Assembly: GCA_033296885.1 (NCBI GenBank)
Contig: MU863967.1
Coordinates: forward strand, 62,001 to 126,000
Reading direction: 5' to 3'
From: Triangularia verruculosa
Lineage: Eukaryota; Ascomycota; Sordariomycetes; Sordariales; Podosporaceae
Length of the DNA: 64,000 nucleotides
The position numbers and the translations under genes were made by a program. The notes under the pieces are model-generated. The model had not been told where the DNA came from. It saw nothing but the letters and a program-made list of their open reading frames with translations, and made no database searches. Shown piece after piece: positions 33,901 to 45,621 of the stretch. Each line of letters opens with the position of its first letter. The first letter of the stretch is position 1.

Positions 33901-35712
33901 TGCCTCTGCTCGTAGTTTCCCTTCTCAATCATGTGGATGTAGATTGACTTTTCTTGACGAGCACGACCACGAGATTGAATGTACTGAATCAAGGTGTCAT
34001 ACAGGTCGAACCTGATAATAATGTTGCAATCAGGAATATCAAGGCCCTCTTCCGCTACTGATGTGGCAAATATGCAGTTGAGCTCTCCTTTTTTGAATTT
34101 GATGATGGTCAAGACCTGGTCGCGGTAGCTGGTCGTGGAGCTATCCCAACTTGAATCATTTCTGCCGCCCCCGATCAAAATCCCTGGCTCAAGACCTGGA
34201 ATTCTGAGTTCTGGTTGCTTTAGGAGGTCAACTAGCATGTTGGCCGTGTTTCTTTGCTTCACGAACACGATGCAGCGTCTCATCAGATCCTGGCTGCTGA
34301 ATTGATCGTGAAGAACTTTCCAGAGCTCAAGAACCTTCGAAGAGAAGAGACTCTTATCCAACCTGGGCTGTTCGAACTCATGATTTTTCACAAGCTCATG
34401 GGCTTCTCGGACCCTATTTTTGTCGAGATCCATGAGCTGACTGAAGGCCCCATGACGCAGTAGACTTCTCTCCGCTTGAGTTTCGAGCTTGGCGATGTCC
34501 TCCTGTTTGAAAAAGAGCTGCCAATATCGATCCGCGCACCAAGGACCGAGGTCGGCTGTTGCCTGTGAGGTGAAAACGAGAGCCTTGGCAAAATGGTTAT
34601 GTTTACCAACCAGGGCCTCGATAGACTGATGAAGAACGGTTGTCCATTCCCGAGGTCTCCTGTCGTATTCCAGAATGATCTCCTCTTTCGGCTTACTAAT
34701 AGTGTGTTGGATGATCGTCGGGTCAGCGACGGTTGCGATTTGGCTGTGAAGCAAACCCTCAAGCTCTGCGGCAGCCAGTCTTGGATCAATCTGTGCGTCG
34801 ACAGGAGAGGCAGTCATACCCAAAATACGCGGCCGTGTTTCTTTTTCCTCATTCTCAATGTAGAAATCTTTGATGATGCGAGCATAGGGATGATTCTTCT
34901 TGGTGTGGTGGCACTCATCAAATATCAGGAGATTGATCTGGTCCATCCGGATATAAGAATGATGGAGGCACTGGTATAGAATCTCTGAAGTGCAGACGAT
35001 GGCCATGTTCTCCTCGAACGTTTCCTTCCAGAATTCCGACGACGCTCGATCGATCATTTGGCCGCAAAACTTGGCTACCGAGTAGTCTAGATTGCACGTA
35101 AGGACTGCATGCTGCTGAAAGACGAGGGCCACCTTGTCCACCAGAAAGAATGCGATGCGCTTCGGGTGGCCTTGTGATCTGTTCTCGAGCTCATTCTGTA
35201 TCGTCCATCTGAGAAGTAAGGCGGCAATGAGCGTTTTACCGGATCCTTGTACAGAGATTAGCTGATATCAAAAGACATGTCATGAAATAGAACAAACCGG
35301 TGTCCAGAACGGCGATTGTGTTCTGCGTCTTTGCTCGCTCGAACAGCTCCAGTTGGTAGTCTCGTGGGTTGGTGATGATCTTTTGGTTCTCGAACTCGCG
35401 CATCAACCAGTTGGCAGACCGTTCCTCGTCCATAACCAATTTTCCAGTCCCTTTCGAGAGGTTCTGCTGGTTCTCCTCGAGCCAGATGTCGAAGGTTGCG
35501 TTGTCTGCCCGCTTCTTCTCGGACATCTTGCGTGGCTTTTGCGGGGCATTGAGCTCCCATTGCTTGCCTCCATCATCACCATCGCCATGCTCTGTGTCAG
35601 TGTCGGCGCCTGGGGAGGCTTGACTAGTATCGTCTGGAGTCGAGTTATCGAGGCTGAGCAGGTCACCCTCGGCTAGGGTTTCCGACGGCGACAGCAGCGC
35701 ACCGGGAGGCAT
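30916..35712 (-). CDS. dcl-1: Dicer-like protein 1
   Basis: Three exons (35712-35298, 35245-32604, 32553-30916; introns 52 and 50 nt) give 1564 aa, normal for fungal Dicers. Order: DExH helicase with Walker A GSGKT (about 139) and DECH (about 248), helicase C domain with DIPDCNIIIRFD and QSRGRARQE, Dicer dimerisation region, divergent PAZ-like stretch, RNase IIIa (ERLEFLGDAFLK at about 1090), RNase IIIb (QRLEFLGDALLD at about 1286; DTIEAYVGAVFVDS later), and a C-terminal dsRNA-binding region. The second intron was placed by restoring the block ILEPLKISP-LPVELVAMAYNF. It cuts double-stranded RNA into small RNAs. The N-terminal block NPRDYQLELFERAK fits the DCL-1 rather than the DCL-2 class; Neurospora DCL-1 acts in meiotic silencing and quelling. 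An in-frame ATG at 35763 would add 17 residues. Confidence 0.92.
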
Positions 35713-36107
35713 TTTGGAGGGGGGTGATAGGTGGTAGAGATTGGTAGGAGATGCTGTTTGCAAGAGGTTCCGCTGAGAGTCTGGAGAGTTGGCAGATATT
35801 TATGGGGTGAAAAGACTGTGGAGGCAGAAAAGGCAAGAGGAGGGAATTTCTCCTAACAGGGAATGGCAGGAGCGGGTGCGCTTGAAGAGTCGCAACTGCC
35901 TGGAGCAGAGATTATGGAAAATTGAAAAAGTCGGCTGACCGAGAAAACTCTGTAAAAAGCAAGTGAGATATCGTTTTCAGCCGTGGTCTGCAACCATCCG
36001 CAGGCATCCACGCAGAGCAACAAACATCGCGTTTGGCCAATAGCGAGCCTTGGCCGCAGATAACGGCAAGCAGAAGAGTTTGATGAAGTAACAGTTGGCC
36101 TTGCACC
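35713..36107. other. dcl-1 promoter / pdx3 3' flank
   Basis: Short intergenic stretch. A 64-codon minus ORF is not supported. No TATA box or other site stands out. Confidence 0.5.
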
Positions 36108-36975
36108 TCAAGGGCTCAGCCTTTCTAACTGCCACTTCTTGGTACCATCCTCACCTTCAACGAGGTCATAGACAAACCGGTCATGTAACCGGCTCTGTCT
36201 CCCCTGCCAGAACTCAACGCGCTCTGGAATGATCCTCAGTCCTCCCCAGTATGGCGGAACAGGAATATGGTCAGCTCCCTCAAACTTCTTTTCTGCCTCC
36301 TGAACCCAGTTCTCCAGCTGTGACCGCCCATCGTCTCCCTCCTTGCTCTCATCAGGCTTCAACACTGCGCTCTGCTGACTAGCCCACGCACCGATACGAC
36401 TGCCTCTTGCTCTGGTATCAAAGTAGATCTGGCTCTCCTCTGGGGCAAGCCTCTCCACTCGTCCCTCGACTCTGACCTGCCTTTCCAATGGCTCCCACCA
36501 AAACACGAGTGAGGCCCATGGATTCCCCGTGCTCTTGCCGTCTGCGGTGCCAAACAAGTCTCTCGCCTTACCGCTAGTTCCGAAATTGCTGTAGATAACA
36601 AATCCCTTAGGATCAAGCTCCTTCATGTAGACCACACGGGAGGAGACTCGGCCTGACGGGAGTTGCGCAGTAGAAAACGTGCATGTCTCCGGGTGAGAAA
36701 CACCAGTCTCTGGAAGGGAGGCCTGCTGGAACCATGAATGAAACTGGCTAATCGGGCTTTCCGGGTCGATTTCAGTCCGCTTGAGACCACCCTGTTTCTC
36801 AGCTTTAAGAAATTGAGCGGCCTGCCCGGGGGGCATTGTAAGCCCAGACACAACTGGTCCGGGTGTGCCCGCGGGAGCAACTGTATGAATATTAGCCATG
36901 AATTTATGCAGAGGCAGAGACGTTAGAGTACTGCTTACAGATGAGCTTGTCGGCTTGCTTAGGATAAAGCGCCAT
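36108..36975 (-). CDS. pdx3: pyridoxamine/pyridoxine 5'-phosphate oxidase
   Basis: The C-terminal signature VEFWQGRQSRLHDR fits the PNPOx pattern (E-[FYW]-W-x5-R-[LIVM]-H-D-R), with FMN-binding blocks SSRVVYMKELDPKGFVIYSNFGTSGKARDL, NPWASLVFWWEPLERQVRVEG and GSRIGAWASQQS. The enzyme makes pyridoxal 5'-phosphate using FMN and oxygen. I prefer a two-exon model: 36975-36939 (MALYPKQADKLI), 58-nt intron with GTAAGC donor, CTAAC branch site and CATACAG acceptor, then 36880-36108; 269 aa. An unspliced frame is also open upstream to 37094 and contains ATGs at 37094 and 36899, so the N-terminus is uncertain. Divergent from TAP42. Confidence 0.88.
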
Positions 36976-37598
36976 TTTGAAGTGGCTTGAACTGACCAAA
37001 CGTGTTCCTCTTGCAAACTGGGAGAAGGAGGGCAAGCAGCGCGGCCTGATGCGCATGGGGGATCATATAAGCAGAACGCTCTTCGTACCCTCACACAAGC
37101 CGGGCGTGGAAAGGCTGATGGTCTGATGCATCACCGAAGAAGCTAGTCGATGGGTGAAGAAGGTCGCCATTGTGCCGACAATCGCCCCACTTACCGATCG
37201 AGGCAGCTGCTGCGCACATGACGGATCTGTTAGTCAATGCTCATGATGCTCATGAGAGGATCAGCTGAGCAAGTGTAGCTGCTTCAGAAGCACTCTCCCG
37301 AGCCATTTACAAGTCCCACGACGTCAAGTGCTCTCAAGTGTGTACTTCAGTAGACTGCCCCTCAACGACGACATGCCACTGATTGATTAGATTAGATAAC
37401 GATAAGATCAAACGCGCTGTGAGGAGGTTCCAAAGTGGGGCATTCCAACTCAGTGACCCCTGCCAGCCTTTCTCAAGGTGCCCCTCCACGTCGAGCGGGC
37501 CTAGACCAAAGACAACAATAAAAGAACTGAGCATTTAGGAAGTTTTCAAGAAACCTTCGAACGACTTTTCAACCTCCGAAAGCGCAGAGAAAGAAATC
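36976..37598. promoter_or_regulatory. bidirectional promoter region pdx3 / tap42
   Basis: About 620 nt between divergent starts. It holds a GATA-rich stretch near 37387-37409 (GATTAGATTAGATAACGATAAG-like, both GATA cores in tandem) that could bind GATA factors, and a CTCATGATGCTCATGAG palindrome near 37239. No TATA box seen. Confidence 0.4.
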
Positions 37599-38717
37599 AT
37601 GGATGGCGAACCGCGTTCCCTCAAAGCGGTTTTCGCAGACGCCGAATCCCAGCGTATCGCTCTGGAAACCCAGCCCTTCACCCCCAACTCTCAAGAATAC
37701 ACCGATGCCATCTCCTCCGCCATCAAGAACTACCAAGAGTCTCTCCGTCTAATATCACACCTCTCCCTCTTCTCTCCCAACGAGTCTCTCGAAGATCTTT
37801 CCACCTCTGACCTCCCGCTCCTCCTGATCAACTACCACCTTGCCGAGCTCTCGCAAAAGCTGCCCACCCCATCTCTCCCCGAGCGCAAACGCATACTGAC
37901 CTCCGCGCGCGACTTCTACGAGCGCTTCCTTCACCTCTTAGACTCTTATTCACTACTCTCGACCCCGTCCAGCAAACTCCTCGAGACATACACCTCCTCT
38001 CCAACTACCTTTTCCACAGCCAACTCCAACGACCCAACAGTTCGCCGTAATGCCAAAATCGCGAATTTCCAAACAGAAAAATCTCTTCGCCAAAAACTAG
38101 AATACCTCCGCGCCCGGCCAGAATACGGCGCCTCAGAAGATGAGGATATCCCATCAGGCGCAGGTGACGAGGAGGTAGTGAGAGAAGTTCACCTCGCCAA
38201 CCTAGCCTACCGGGTCCACCTCACCTTCAACTCCCTCGACTCGCTAAACCGAGAAATGGAGATCCTTTCCATGGCGCCTCCCACTCCTCCTACCCCTCAG
38301 CAAAACCAGCAACAAGCCGAAGATGACTTGCGCCACCGCGGGAAGGGCAATGACAGCTACAGCGACAGGCTCGACATCATGAACCGTGCGCTAGGGTCTG
38401 GCAGAGGAGGGCCAATCTTATCTCAGCAAGGAAAACCACTACAGCCGTTTACTCTCTTGGCTAATAGGCAAGACATAGCAAAGGGCGTCTTCAGGCCGAG
38501 TCATAATCTTCCAACAATGTCAATCGACGAGTACCTCGAGGAGGAACGGAGGAGAGGCGGGATTATTGAGGGTGGAGGCGAGAAGAGCGGACAGGTTCCA
38601 GAGCCGGATGAGGATAACTATGAAAAGGCTGAGCAGGAGATGTATAAAGCGAGAGCGTGGGATGAGTTTGTCGAGGAGAACCCGAGGGGGAGCGGGAATA
38701 CGCTTAATCGCGGTTAA
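37599..38717 (+). CDS. tap42: TAP42/IGBP1-family PP2A phosphatase regulator
   Basis: Single exon, 372 aa. Helical N-terminal half with the family block RRNAKIANFQTEKSLRQKLEYL. The C-terminal half has LQPFTLLANRQDIAKGVFRPSHNLPTMSIDEYLEEERRRGGIIEGGG and the end NYEKAEQEMYKARAWDEFVEENPRGSGNTLNRG, both typical of TAP42. By family knowledge it binds catalytic subunits of PP2A-type phosphatases and acts downstream of TOR in nutrient signalling in the cytosol. The first ATG of the open frame gives the expected N-terminus. Length is normal for the family. Confidence 0.92.
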   Translation: MDGEPRSLKAVFADAESQRIALETQPFTPNSQEYTDAISSAIKNYQESLRLISHLSLFSPNESLEDLSTSDLPLLLINYHLAELSQKLPTPSLPERKRILTSARDFYERFLHLLDSYSLLSTPSSKLLETYTSSPTTFSTANSNDPTVRRNAKIANFQTEKSLRQKLEYLRARPEYGASEDEDIPSGAGDEEVVREVHLANLAYRVHLTFNSLDSLNREMEILSMAPPTPPTPQQNQQQAEDDLRHRGKGNDSYSDRLDIMNRALGSGRGGPILSQQGKPLQPFTLLANRQDIAKGVFRPSHNLPTMSIDEYLEEERRRGGIIEGGGEKSGQVPEPDEDNYEKAEQEMYKARAWDEFVEENPRGSGNTLNRG

Positions 38718-39424
38718 GCGGAATGGTAAAGAAATGTACATACGGTGATATTGTATGGCAGGGAAAGGGTGGTGTACAGATACCCATAGTGTGCCTTATG
38801 CATAACATATAAATTCGTGATTGTCACATTGCTCACATGCCATCACGAACAAGTGTCATCTGGAGCTTCTAACACCTTTGGCTGTATTCGATCAATATCC
38901 TCTTGGTGTGCGGTCTCGTTGGCGAGGACATTGCGCTGCTGGCCATTTTGGAATTCCGGGGTGATATCCTCACCCACACGGTGCCAACGAAGAGGGCCAA
39001 CAGGTATACCACTGATGGTTAAAGACACCGAGGGGCCATTTTGAAACTTGTTCACTCTTGTATTCACATTTGAAATGAGTATATAGGTCTTCAAATATAG
39101 GCAATACTCACAGTACCTACGATTAAAGCTAGAATGAAGCCCGGATGAATATTTTACTGTTTATATTTATAAATTTCTTTTGACATCAAAGCTGACATAT
39201 CCCACTCCTTGTGTGTAGACAACCCAGTGTACCCCCTGACGCCGTGCTTGAGAATAACAACACCTTATTGCCTGTACCTAGATACACCATTCCTGGCTAA
39301 AAGAAAAACAGAAGAAAGAAAACACAAGAGAAGTACTATCTCCCTATTTGGTCGTCCTCTATCCCACCTCCATATCGATCCTTCCCAGTTACAGTTCCCT
39401 ACATATACCCTTCAAGATACCAAA
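38718..39424. other. convergent intergenic, tap42 / uncharacterised gene
   Basis: 3' flanks of two convergent genes, A/T-rich towards 39150. Short ORFs on both strands (38817-39094) have no support. Confidence 0.45.
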
Positions 39425-42014
39425 TCAGAGGCTAAAGTTGATGTCATCCATATCTTCAAACCCATCCAACGTCGACGTCCCATCATCCTCCTCGTCGTCA
39501 TCATCAAGGCTCATGACATCGTCAACAGAACTCCCCCCCTCCTCCTCCACATACCTCTCCAGCGCCTGCCCCACAGCCTGATGCCCCTCCGGCCTCTGAT
39601 ACATCGCCTCATCCCACTCCCCATCACCCTCCTCCGTAAACCGATCCTCGCTCATCATCTCACTCGGCACCGCCACCACCCTCCTCATATTCCTCGAAAT
39701 AATCCCACCCCATTCACTCCTCCCTTCCCCCGTCTGCTGCACACTCACGCTCCTCGCAACAGTAGCATCGTCCAACTCCAACCCACCCAGCCCCAAATCC
39801 GACTTGCTCACCACCGTAGCCGCGTACCCCCCCACCGTACTCGCGCCCATATCCGTATCCGTCCCCGCAACCGTATACCCCGTATGGTACCCCGGCCCCG
39901 GCTCACTCGGCCCCATCTCCGCCTCGGGAATAACCTCCTGAAAAACACCCCCCGACCCATCATCCAGCCCATCCGCCCAAATCGGCAAGTACTTCAGCTC
40001 ATTATCCTCCAGATTCAGCAGCAAATGGTCCGAGAGAAAAAACGGAAACAAAACCCCATCGTAATGCTTCAGTATCCGATCCGTCAGCGCCCTGATCGCA
40101 TACTCAAGCTCGTTGTGGAACTTGGCCAGGTCAAACGCGCTACGGCCGCCACGGCCTGTAACAGACATCTGCTCCAACATCGCCCGGGCTTGAGGATCAT
40201 ACACCTCCGTGATGTCTCTGTTGAACTTTCTCGTTGTTTGCTGCACCTGTTCGGCTCCAAACACCGAAGCAGCCTCCTGGACATACGAATTCGCCTTCTC
40301 CCGCATCGCTTTCCAGAAAAAAGGCGTGAGTACTTGCTGTGACCTGACCAGCTTCGAATAAGCCATCGGTAGGGGCAGATGATTCTTCGACGGAAGGTAA
40401 TGCCGCCGCTGAGCTTCCGTAAGCTCTACCAACTTTCCGTCGCAGCCATGAATGCCGTAGTCGCTCCTGTCAGCGAGGTGAATGCGGTCCACGGCCCAGT
40501 GAAAGGTGTTCACCAATGCCCTCGTCAGCTTGCTGTATACATCCTGGAGTTCAGGATAACCGGAGCGATCAACGATATCTCTCATCGCCATGAGCCGCTC
40601 CCACTCGGAGATCCGAACGGGAAATGAGTCGAAAACCGTATCAGACTTGAGGGTCCTAAACGTGGCCGTTATTCTCTCCAGAAATGCCCGCGCGGCGTAC
40701 TCGACGGGATCAGAAGGAAAATCGCCGTAGTCATCTCGGGGACGTCCAACCCAGCTTTCCTTTGGAAGACGAGGCGACCGAACTGTCGAGGCATAGTCAA
40801 CGGCGGTTTCACTGACAAGAATCTTGAAGGCAGCGGTTAGAATGCTGGGGATTTTCAGCGCGTGGGCGAGCTCAAAGGCTTTTTCGGGGCATATCTCAGT
40901 GAACTTTGTGTTCGGGGGTGCACTCAGCCACTGCATGACGGGGTCGACCTGTCAAGTGAAGTTAGTAAATCCGTCGTCAATTAGCGACTATGTGGACTTG
41001 TGAGTTACTTACTACAACCTGTGGCACCTCGAGATAAATCGCCACTTGAGCGACAGTCCACATTCTCACTGCCGAATTCAGCATCAGATCCTTTCCGTTG
41101 ATCGCCTGAAGAACGCGCAGGATGGAAACACGGTGCCGTATGGGGCAGTAATCCTCGACTTTTCGCCAGGGCGGAATATGCCCTATCACGAAACCATCGT
41201 CATCGGGAACAATCCCCTGACAACCGTTGTCCACCTGCCATAAAGAAGCATCGGTAAGGCCTAGAATAGGTGAGTAAATACCCTCAATTTGAGGCAGGCC
41301 ATACATACAACTGTAGCTTTTGCAAATATCATCGTGGCCCATCGCCATGATGGCACCGACAGCCGAGTCTGCCATTGGTCGGCTTGGACTATGAGTATCG
41401 TAAGGATTCGCAACGATGGGATCGGGTGAGTAGTGACCAGCGAGAAACCACAATTTGACAATCCTAGGCAGCCAAAGTTTCGCGGTGAGGTCTGCAAGCT
41501 CAGCTCCCTCGACCGGGGGAGTGAAATCCAGGACGTATTTGACACTATCCGGCAGCTCATGCATGCCAAACTCTGTAGCAAGTCGACGACGAAACCGCTC
41601 CTGAGCTCGAGGTCTGAGCATGCTGTTGATCTTGGATGAATTGAGACCCATGAGCGTGTCGTAGCTCATCCGTATCTGAACATTCCCCCATCTGCTGCCA
41701 TCGCAAGCTGTCCCGGTGTGGTCCTTGGGAAAGATGATGAAGGCTAGGACGGAGGTGTCTTTGCCTTTGGCCGGATTTCTGTGAAGTCTGGTAGCCACGA
41801 TATCCATGAAGTTTTGCTGCATGGCATTTCGAATTGCTGGATGCGGCTCAGATCCGCGTGGACTCGTGGTTTCGGGGTCATCTGTTGGTCTTGGTGGTTC
41901 GAATTCAACGTCCATGGGTGCAGCTTCGTTTGTCGACGCCCCGGCAAGGGGACTAGGAGTCCTCGCCCAGTTCTCGATGGGCTGCTGTTCCATGATGATC
42001 GTTTGTAGACGCAA
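39425..42014 (-). CDS. uncharacterised 841-aa protein
   Basis: Two exons (42014-41013, 40948-39425) with a 64-nt intron (GTAAGT donor, TTACTAAC branch site, TTGACAG acceptor). The N-terminal 60 residues are Pro/Thr-rich. The core has AMQQNFMDIVATRLHRNPAKGKD, TGTACDGSRWGNVQIRMSYDTLMGLNSSKIN, YGLPQIEGIYSPILGLTDASLWQVDNGCQG and VPPWRKVEDYCPIRHRVSILRVLQ-like blocks. A second globular half covers PNTKFTEICPEKAFELAHALKIPSILTAAFKILVSE to FFWKAMREKANSYVQEAA. The tail is Gly/Glu/Asp-rich and ends DGFEDMDDINFSL. I do not recognise a family; no signal peptide or membrane segment. The second ATG (41993, MEQQPIENW) is an equally good start. The long open frame and intron signals make it a real gene. Confidence 0.8.
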
Positions 42015-43748
42015 AGCTAATTCTCAGGTCAAGCAAAGAGCCAATTGCGTGGGCAAACACCTTCTGCGATGGTTTTGCGCACAATTGAAGAATGGAAATG
42101 TTGGACGGAATCGTAAAATTCTTTCGACAGTTTGGTGGCTTGTTGAAGGGATTAAGTTTGTCGCAAGCTTCGATATCAACTGGAAGCTACCCCGCCATGT
42201 CCTCAATGGAGAGCAAGAGAGCAAAACAATGAAGACGGCCCCAAAGATTGGATGAGAAGCTGTCCTCAAGTGCACGTGGCAAGGCTATTCGCGGCCTGGC
42301 CGTCGTCGAGGCTCGAGAAAAGCGGGTGCCTCAATCAGGCAGCAGCCGGGGCCGTTGCCAGTCATATTTGTACATGTTCACCACCAACAGAGATAGAAAG
42401 TCCATCTCGTTGGATTCGTCAGAACGATGGGAAGCTGCAGCTAGATGCAACACAGCCTCCAACAGCAGCCCTATCAAGCCCTGACCTGTTGGTCCCAACT
42501 CGTCAGTTGATGCAACATCAAACGGACTTTGCGGCTGCTGATCTGCCATAGTCATAATGGGACTCTTTTACTTACCATTGACGCCTGGAAACCATAGGTA
42601 CGGTGTTGAGCACATTATGTACCTAGCCTCCTCATCATTGACGAGGCTTGTTGTAGGCCTCTCCACATCGGCTTCATTCAGCCAATGGGATTGCGTGCTA
42701 TATGCTTCGTTTGACAGCCATTGTCTCCGCGTCTCGATGCCTCAACCATCAGCCATTATTTTTGATCAAGACAGCCTGAACAAAACTGACGGTTTTTGAA
42801 GAAACGAGGTGCTCGAGAACCCAAGTCTTGTCATCTAATCATGTTAATACTTCCCACTAAATAAAGCCATGAGTCACAACCAATTAGCACCTTGACACCC
42901 GCTGTCGCTGACAACCTGTCAATCCAACCATCAAGCCAACGGCTACACCATCCAAACCTTAAACCTCCCGCCGATTATCACCTTAACTCCCGAGCATAAC
43001 GTCAGACTCAAACAATCCCATCTCCCTCTCTTCTATCCATCCAATCCCCTTAACCTAAAGCAGCTTTCCTTATCAGCAGTGTCACCCTCCCCGCATATCT
43101 GAGACATTCCCGCCAGAAGCAACATCTTCAACACCCGCACCTCCAAAAATTCCCCAACCCAGAAGCTGAGAACCGCTCGGCAACCTCCGAGTCATGTCAT
43201 GCCATCATCATCCCCACGCCCCGCACCCAACCACCAAAACCTAACCACCTCCCCCAAAACACAGTGCTGTGACACCAAAGTAAACACGCTGATGTGTACA
43301 GTGCGCCACCACCCACCAGCCAAGCTCTTTTACCTAACCTTGAGCTTCCCCCTGCCAATCTTATCGCGGGGCAAGCACGAATAAGGAACCACTAACTAGC
43401 TTCATGCAATGCAGGTGAGTGGTCGCGTGCCACTGTCGCCCCCCTCCCCTAGGGATGAATAGGCCGGGGCCTCGAACGTTGAAAAGAAAAGAAAAATAAA
43501 GATCTAGGGGGGTTTGTTTTGCCTGTTTCTTCTTTTCTCTCCTACTTGTAAAACTTCTTGGTGATACCTCATTGTTTACTTTATTCCATCGAGAAGCATT
43601 TGCAAGCAAGAAAATATACAGAACCTTTGTTGTCGTTGTCTTAACCTCATATTTCGTACTATTCCGTCATAATCGCATTATTCCCCGTCCTCACCGCCTT
43701 CCACCTCAACACCCGTGATAGCTACAAATCTATTTCCACATCATCACA
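42015..43748. other. divergent intergenic, no supported gene
   Basis: Upstream regions of the 841-aa gene (minus) and the 78-aa gene (plus). C/A-rich in 42890-43350. ORFs such as 42252-42551 lack any motif. Confidence 0.45.
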
Positions 43749-44221
43749 ATGGTCTCCAGCACTCCCGTCCGTCCAGCTGCCACTGCCACCACCGCTACCT
43801 CTTCTCCAGCTATGAAGCGTGGCTTGAGGTACGTTCCACACAAAATCTTATCTTATCTCATAACTTGACAACCCCCGATTCGGAAGTCAACAACAACCAG
43901 ACATCACCTCACCTCATGCCCATTCAATTCATGAACCTCTCCCAAAATCCTCACTCTCAACAACTGCCCACCAAATCCACCACCCACACTATTTCCACTC
44001 TTTTTTTTTCTTCACATCATCATCTACCGAGGTCCCTTGGCATTTAACTAACAGCCACCAATAGCCGCCACCCCCGCCTAGCAGCCGCAACCCTAGCCCT
44101 AACCCTCACAGCCGTCACCGTCCAGCAGCTCTCCTCCTCCCGCGCAAGAGAGAACGAATCGGCCCGCAAAAAGAACGGGGACCTCTTTGTGACGGTGGAT
44201 AGAAGTGGCGGCGGCATTTAG
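43749..44221 (+). CDS. 78-aa small protein with one hydrophobic segment
   Basis: Two exons (43749-43828, 44065-44221) and a long 236-nt intron (GTACGT donor, TTAACTAAC branch site, CAATAG acceptor). The protein reads MVSSTPVRPAATATTATSSP, then MKRGLSRHPRLAAATLALTLTAVTVQQL, and a charged end RKKNGDLFVTVDRSGGGI. It has one short hydrophobic segment and a basic, hydroxylated N-terminus that could direct it to mitochondria or a membrane (inference). The C-terminal DRSGGGI looks like a conserved motif of a small fungal protein family, but I cannot name it. Neither exon is long enough to stand out as an ORF. Confidence 0.6.
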
Positions 44222-45621
44222 AAGAGAACTGTTATTGTTGTTGTTGTACCAATCAATACCTTAATCACCTATCTTCATGACAACTTTCATAAAAAAACAC
44301 AGAAAAATCACAATTGACACAAACATGTGTCAAGACTGAGGACTAGGACAAGGATAATGGCGTTGGAATTTATTGCTTTTACACAATTAGGTCCCATCGA
44401 TGTAAAAGAAAAATAAACAAATAAGATCAAATGACATTGACAATGTCGGACGCTGTCAGTGATGAGACAGACGATGACTTTGAGAACAACACTTGTGGCA
44501 TACCTTAGCTAAGTACATGTCAAGGAGAAAAGAAACTGGCACTGCAAGCTAGGATCACACCTTTGATATAATAGAAAAGGTTTATAAACTATCTTAATCA
44601 GGTTCATCACTATCTTTTAATGCCTTCAAAGTATATTTAAAGGCCTAATAACTATCTTTTAAGGCCCAGTGACTATCTTTAAATACCTTCAAGGTATGCT
44701 TTAAGGCCTGATAACTATCTTTTAAAGCCTATCAACTATCTTTCAAAGCCTTTCGACTATCTTTTAAGGCCTATTAACTATCTATTAAAGTATTTTTAAT
44801 ATATTTCAAGGCCTATTAACTATCTTTAAAGGTGTTTTAAACACATTTTGAGGCCTATTAACTATCTTCTAAGGCCTATTAACTATCTTCTAAGGCCTAT
44901 TAACTATCTTCTAAGGCCTGGTAACTATCTTCCAGGGTATATCAACTATCTTTCAACACGTTATTTCCACTCCACAGTGTCAGTTTTGTCGTCCAGGACG
45001 TCTTGATAGAACAGAACACACATTCTGAGGCTTCCACTTTCGAGACTTTGCTGGGTTGCATACTGTTCCCCATGGAGACATAAGATGTGAAGGCTTGTAA
45101 GGCAAGTTGCTTCGGCATCAAATTCCCAGGACTGGCAATGGACATGACAAAAGCACAATAGATTGAGACAACGCCAAGGTAAATTGCAACTCTGTATAAA
45201 ACTATATACACATACAAAACGTATAAATACAACCAAATAAACACCCCGAAACCCGAAACCAAACGCACCTACGCCCATACATGCAACCCAAGTGCACAAA
45301 ACATATACCCAACGCCGCCCAAATGTAAAGGGGTATCACTTTTATCCAAAAACATGCATCATGAGATGTGTCATCAAAAGACAAAAAGAAAAAGAAAGAC
45401 TACGAGCAAAAAGAAGTATTCCGGGGCCCAGGGGAATCCTTAGGTCTAGGCTCTATCTACCATAGATACCTGGTGTCAAATCATCGCAAATCCAGAAAAG
45501 ACATAGCCTCCCATTTTTCCCCATCCGTATCCATTTTTCCGTGTCCCATATAATATAAATTTTGAAAAAAGAAAGTAAAGCACGTGTCATCCAGATCATC
45601 ATGATCATGAGCATCTCTCGC
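44222..45621. other. A/T-rich convergent intergenic with tandem array
   Basis: 3' flank of the 78-aa gene and of pyr-3. Contains the 21-bp tandem array at 44576-44953. The minus-strand ORFs at 44942-45299 (hydrophobic, Tyr/Val-rich) have no start or splice context that supports a gene. Confidence 0.5.
44576..44953. repeat. 18-copy 21-bp tandem array
   Basis: Eighteen units of exactly 21 bp with no insertion or deletion (378 bp). The core is AAGGCCTATTAACTATCTT; units 14 to 16 are nearly identical and the others differ by several substitutions, mostly in the first half, while CTATCTT is best kept. Units 3, 6, 11 and 13 are the most divergent. In one plus-strand frame a unit would read RPINYLL, but units 3, 5, 11 and 12 have TAA in that frame, so it is not an intact coding repeat. 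The unit length equals two turns of B-DNA. Confidence 0.9.

Noticed and set aside
39209..40342. 377-codon plus-strand ORF rich in Pro, Arg, His, Ile
   Set aside because: Antisense to the 841-aa gene and of low complexity, as expected for a shadow frame.
44576..44953. CRISPR array
   Set aside because: The units are contiguous with no spacers and the genome is eukaryotic.
44942..45299. Hydrophobic minus-strand ORFs after the 21-bp array
   Set aside because: Tyr/Val-rich translation of A/T-rich 3' DNA; two frames overlap and neither has a convincing start.
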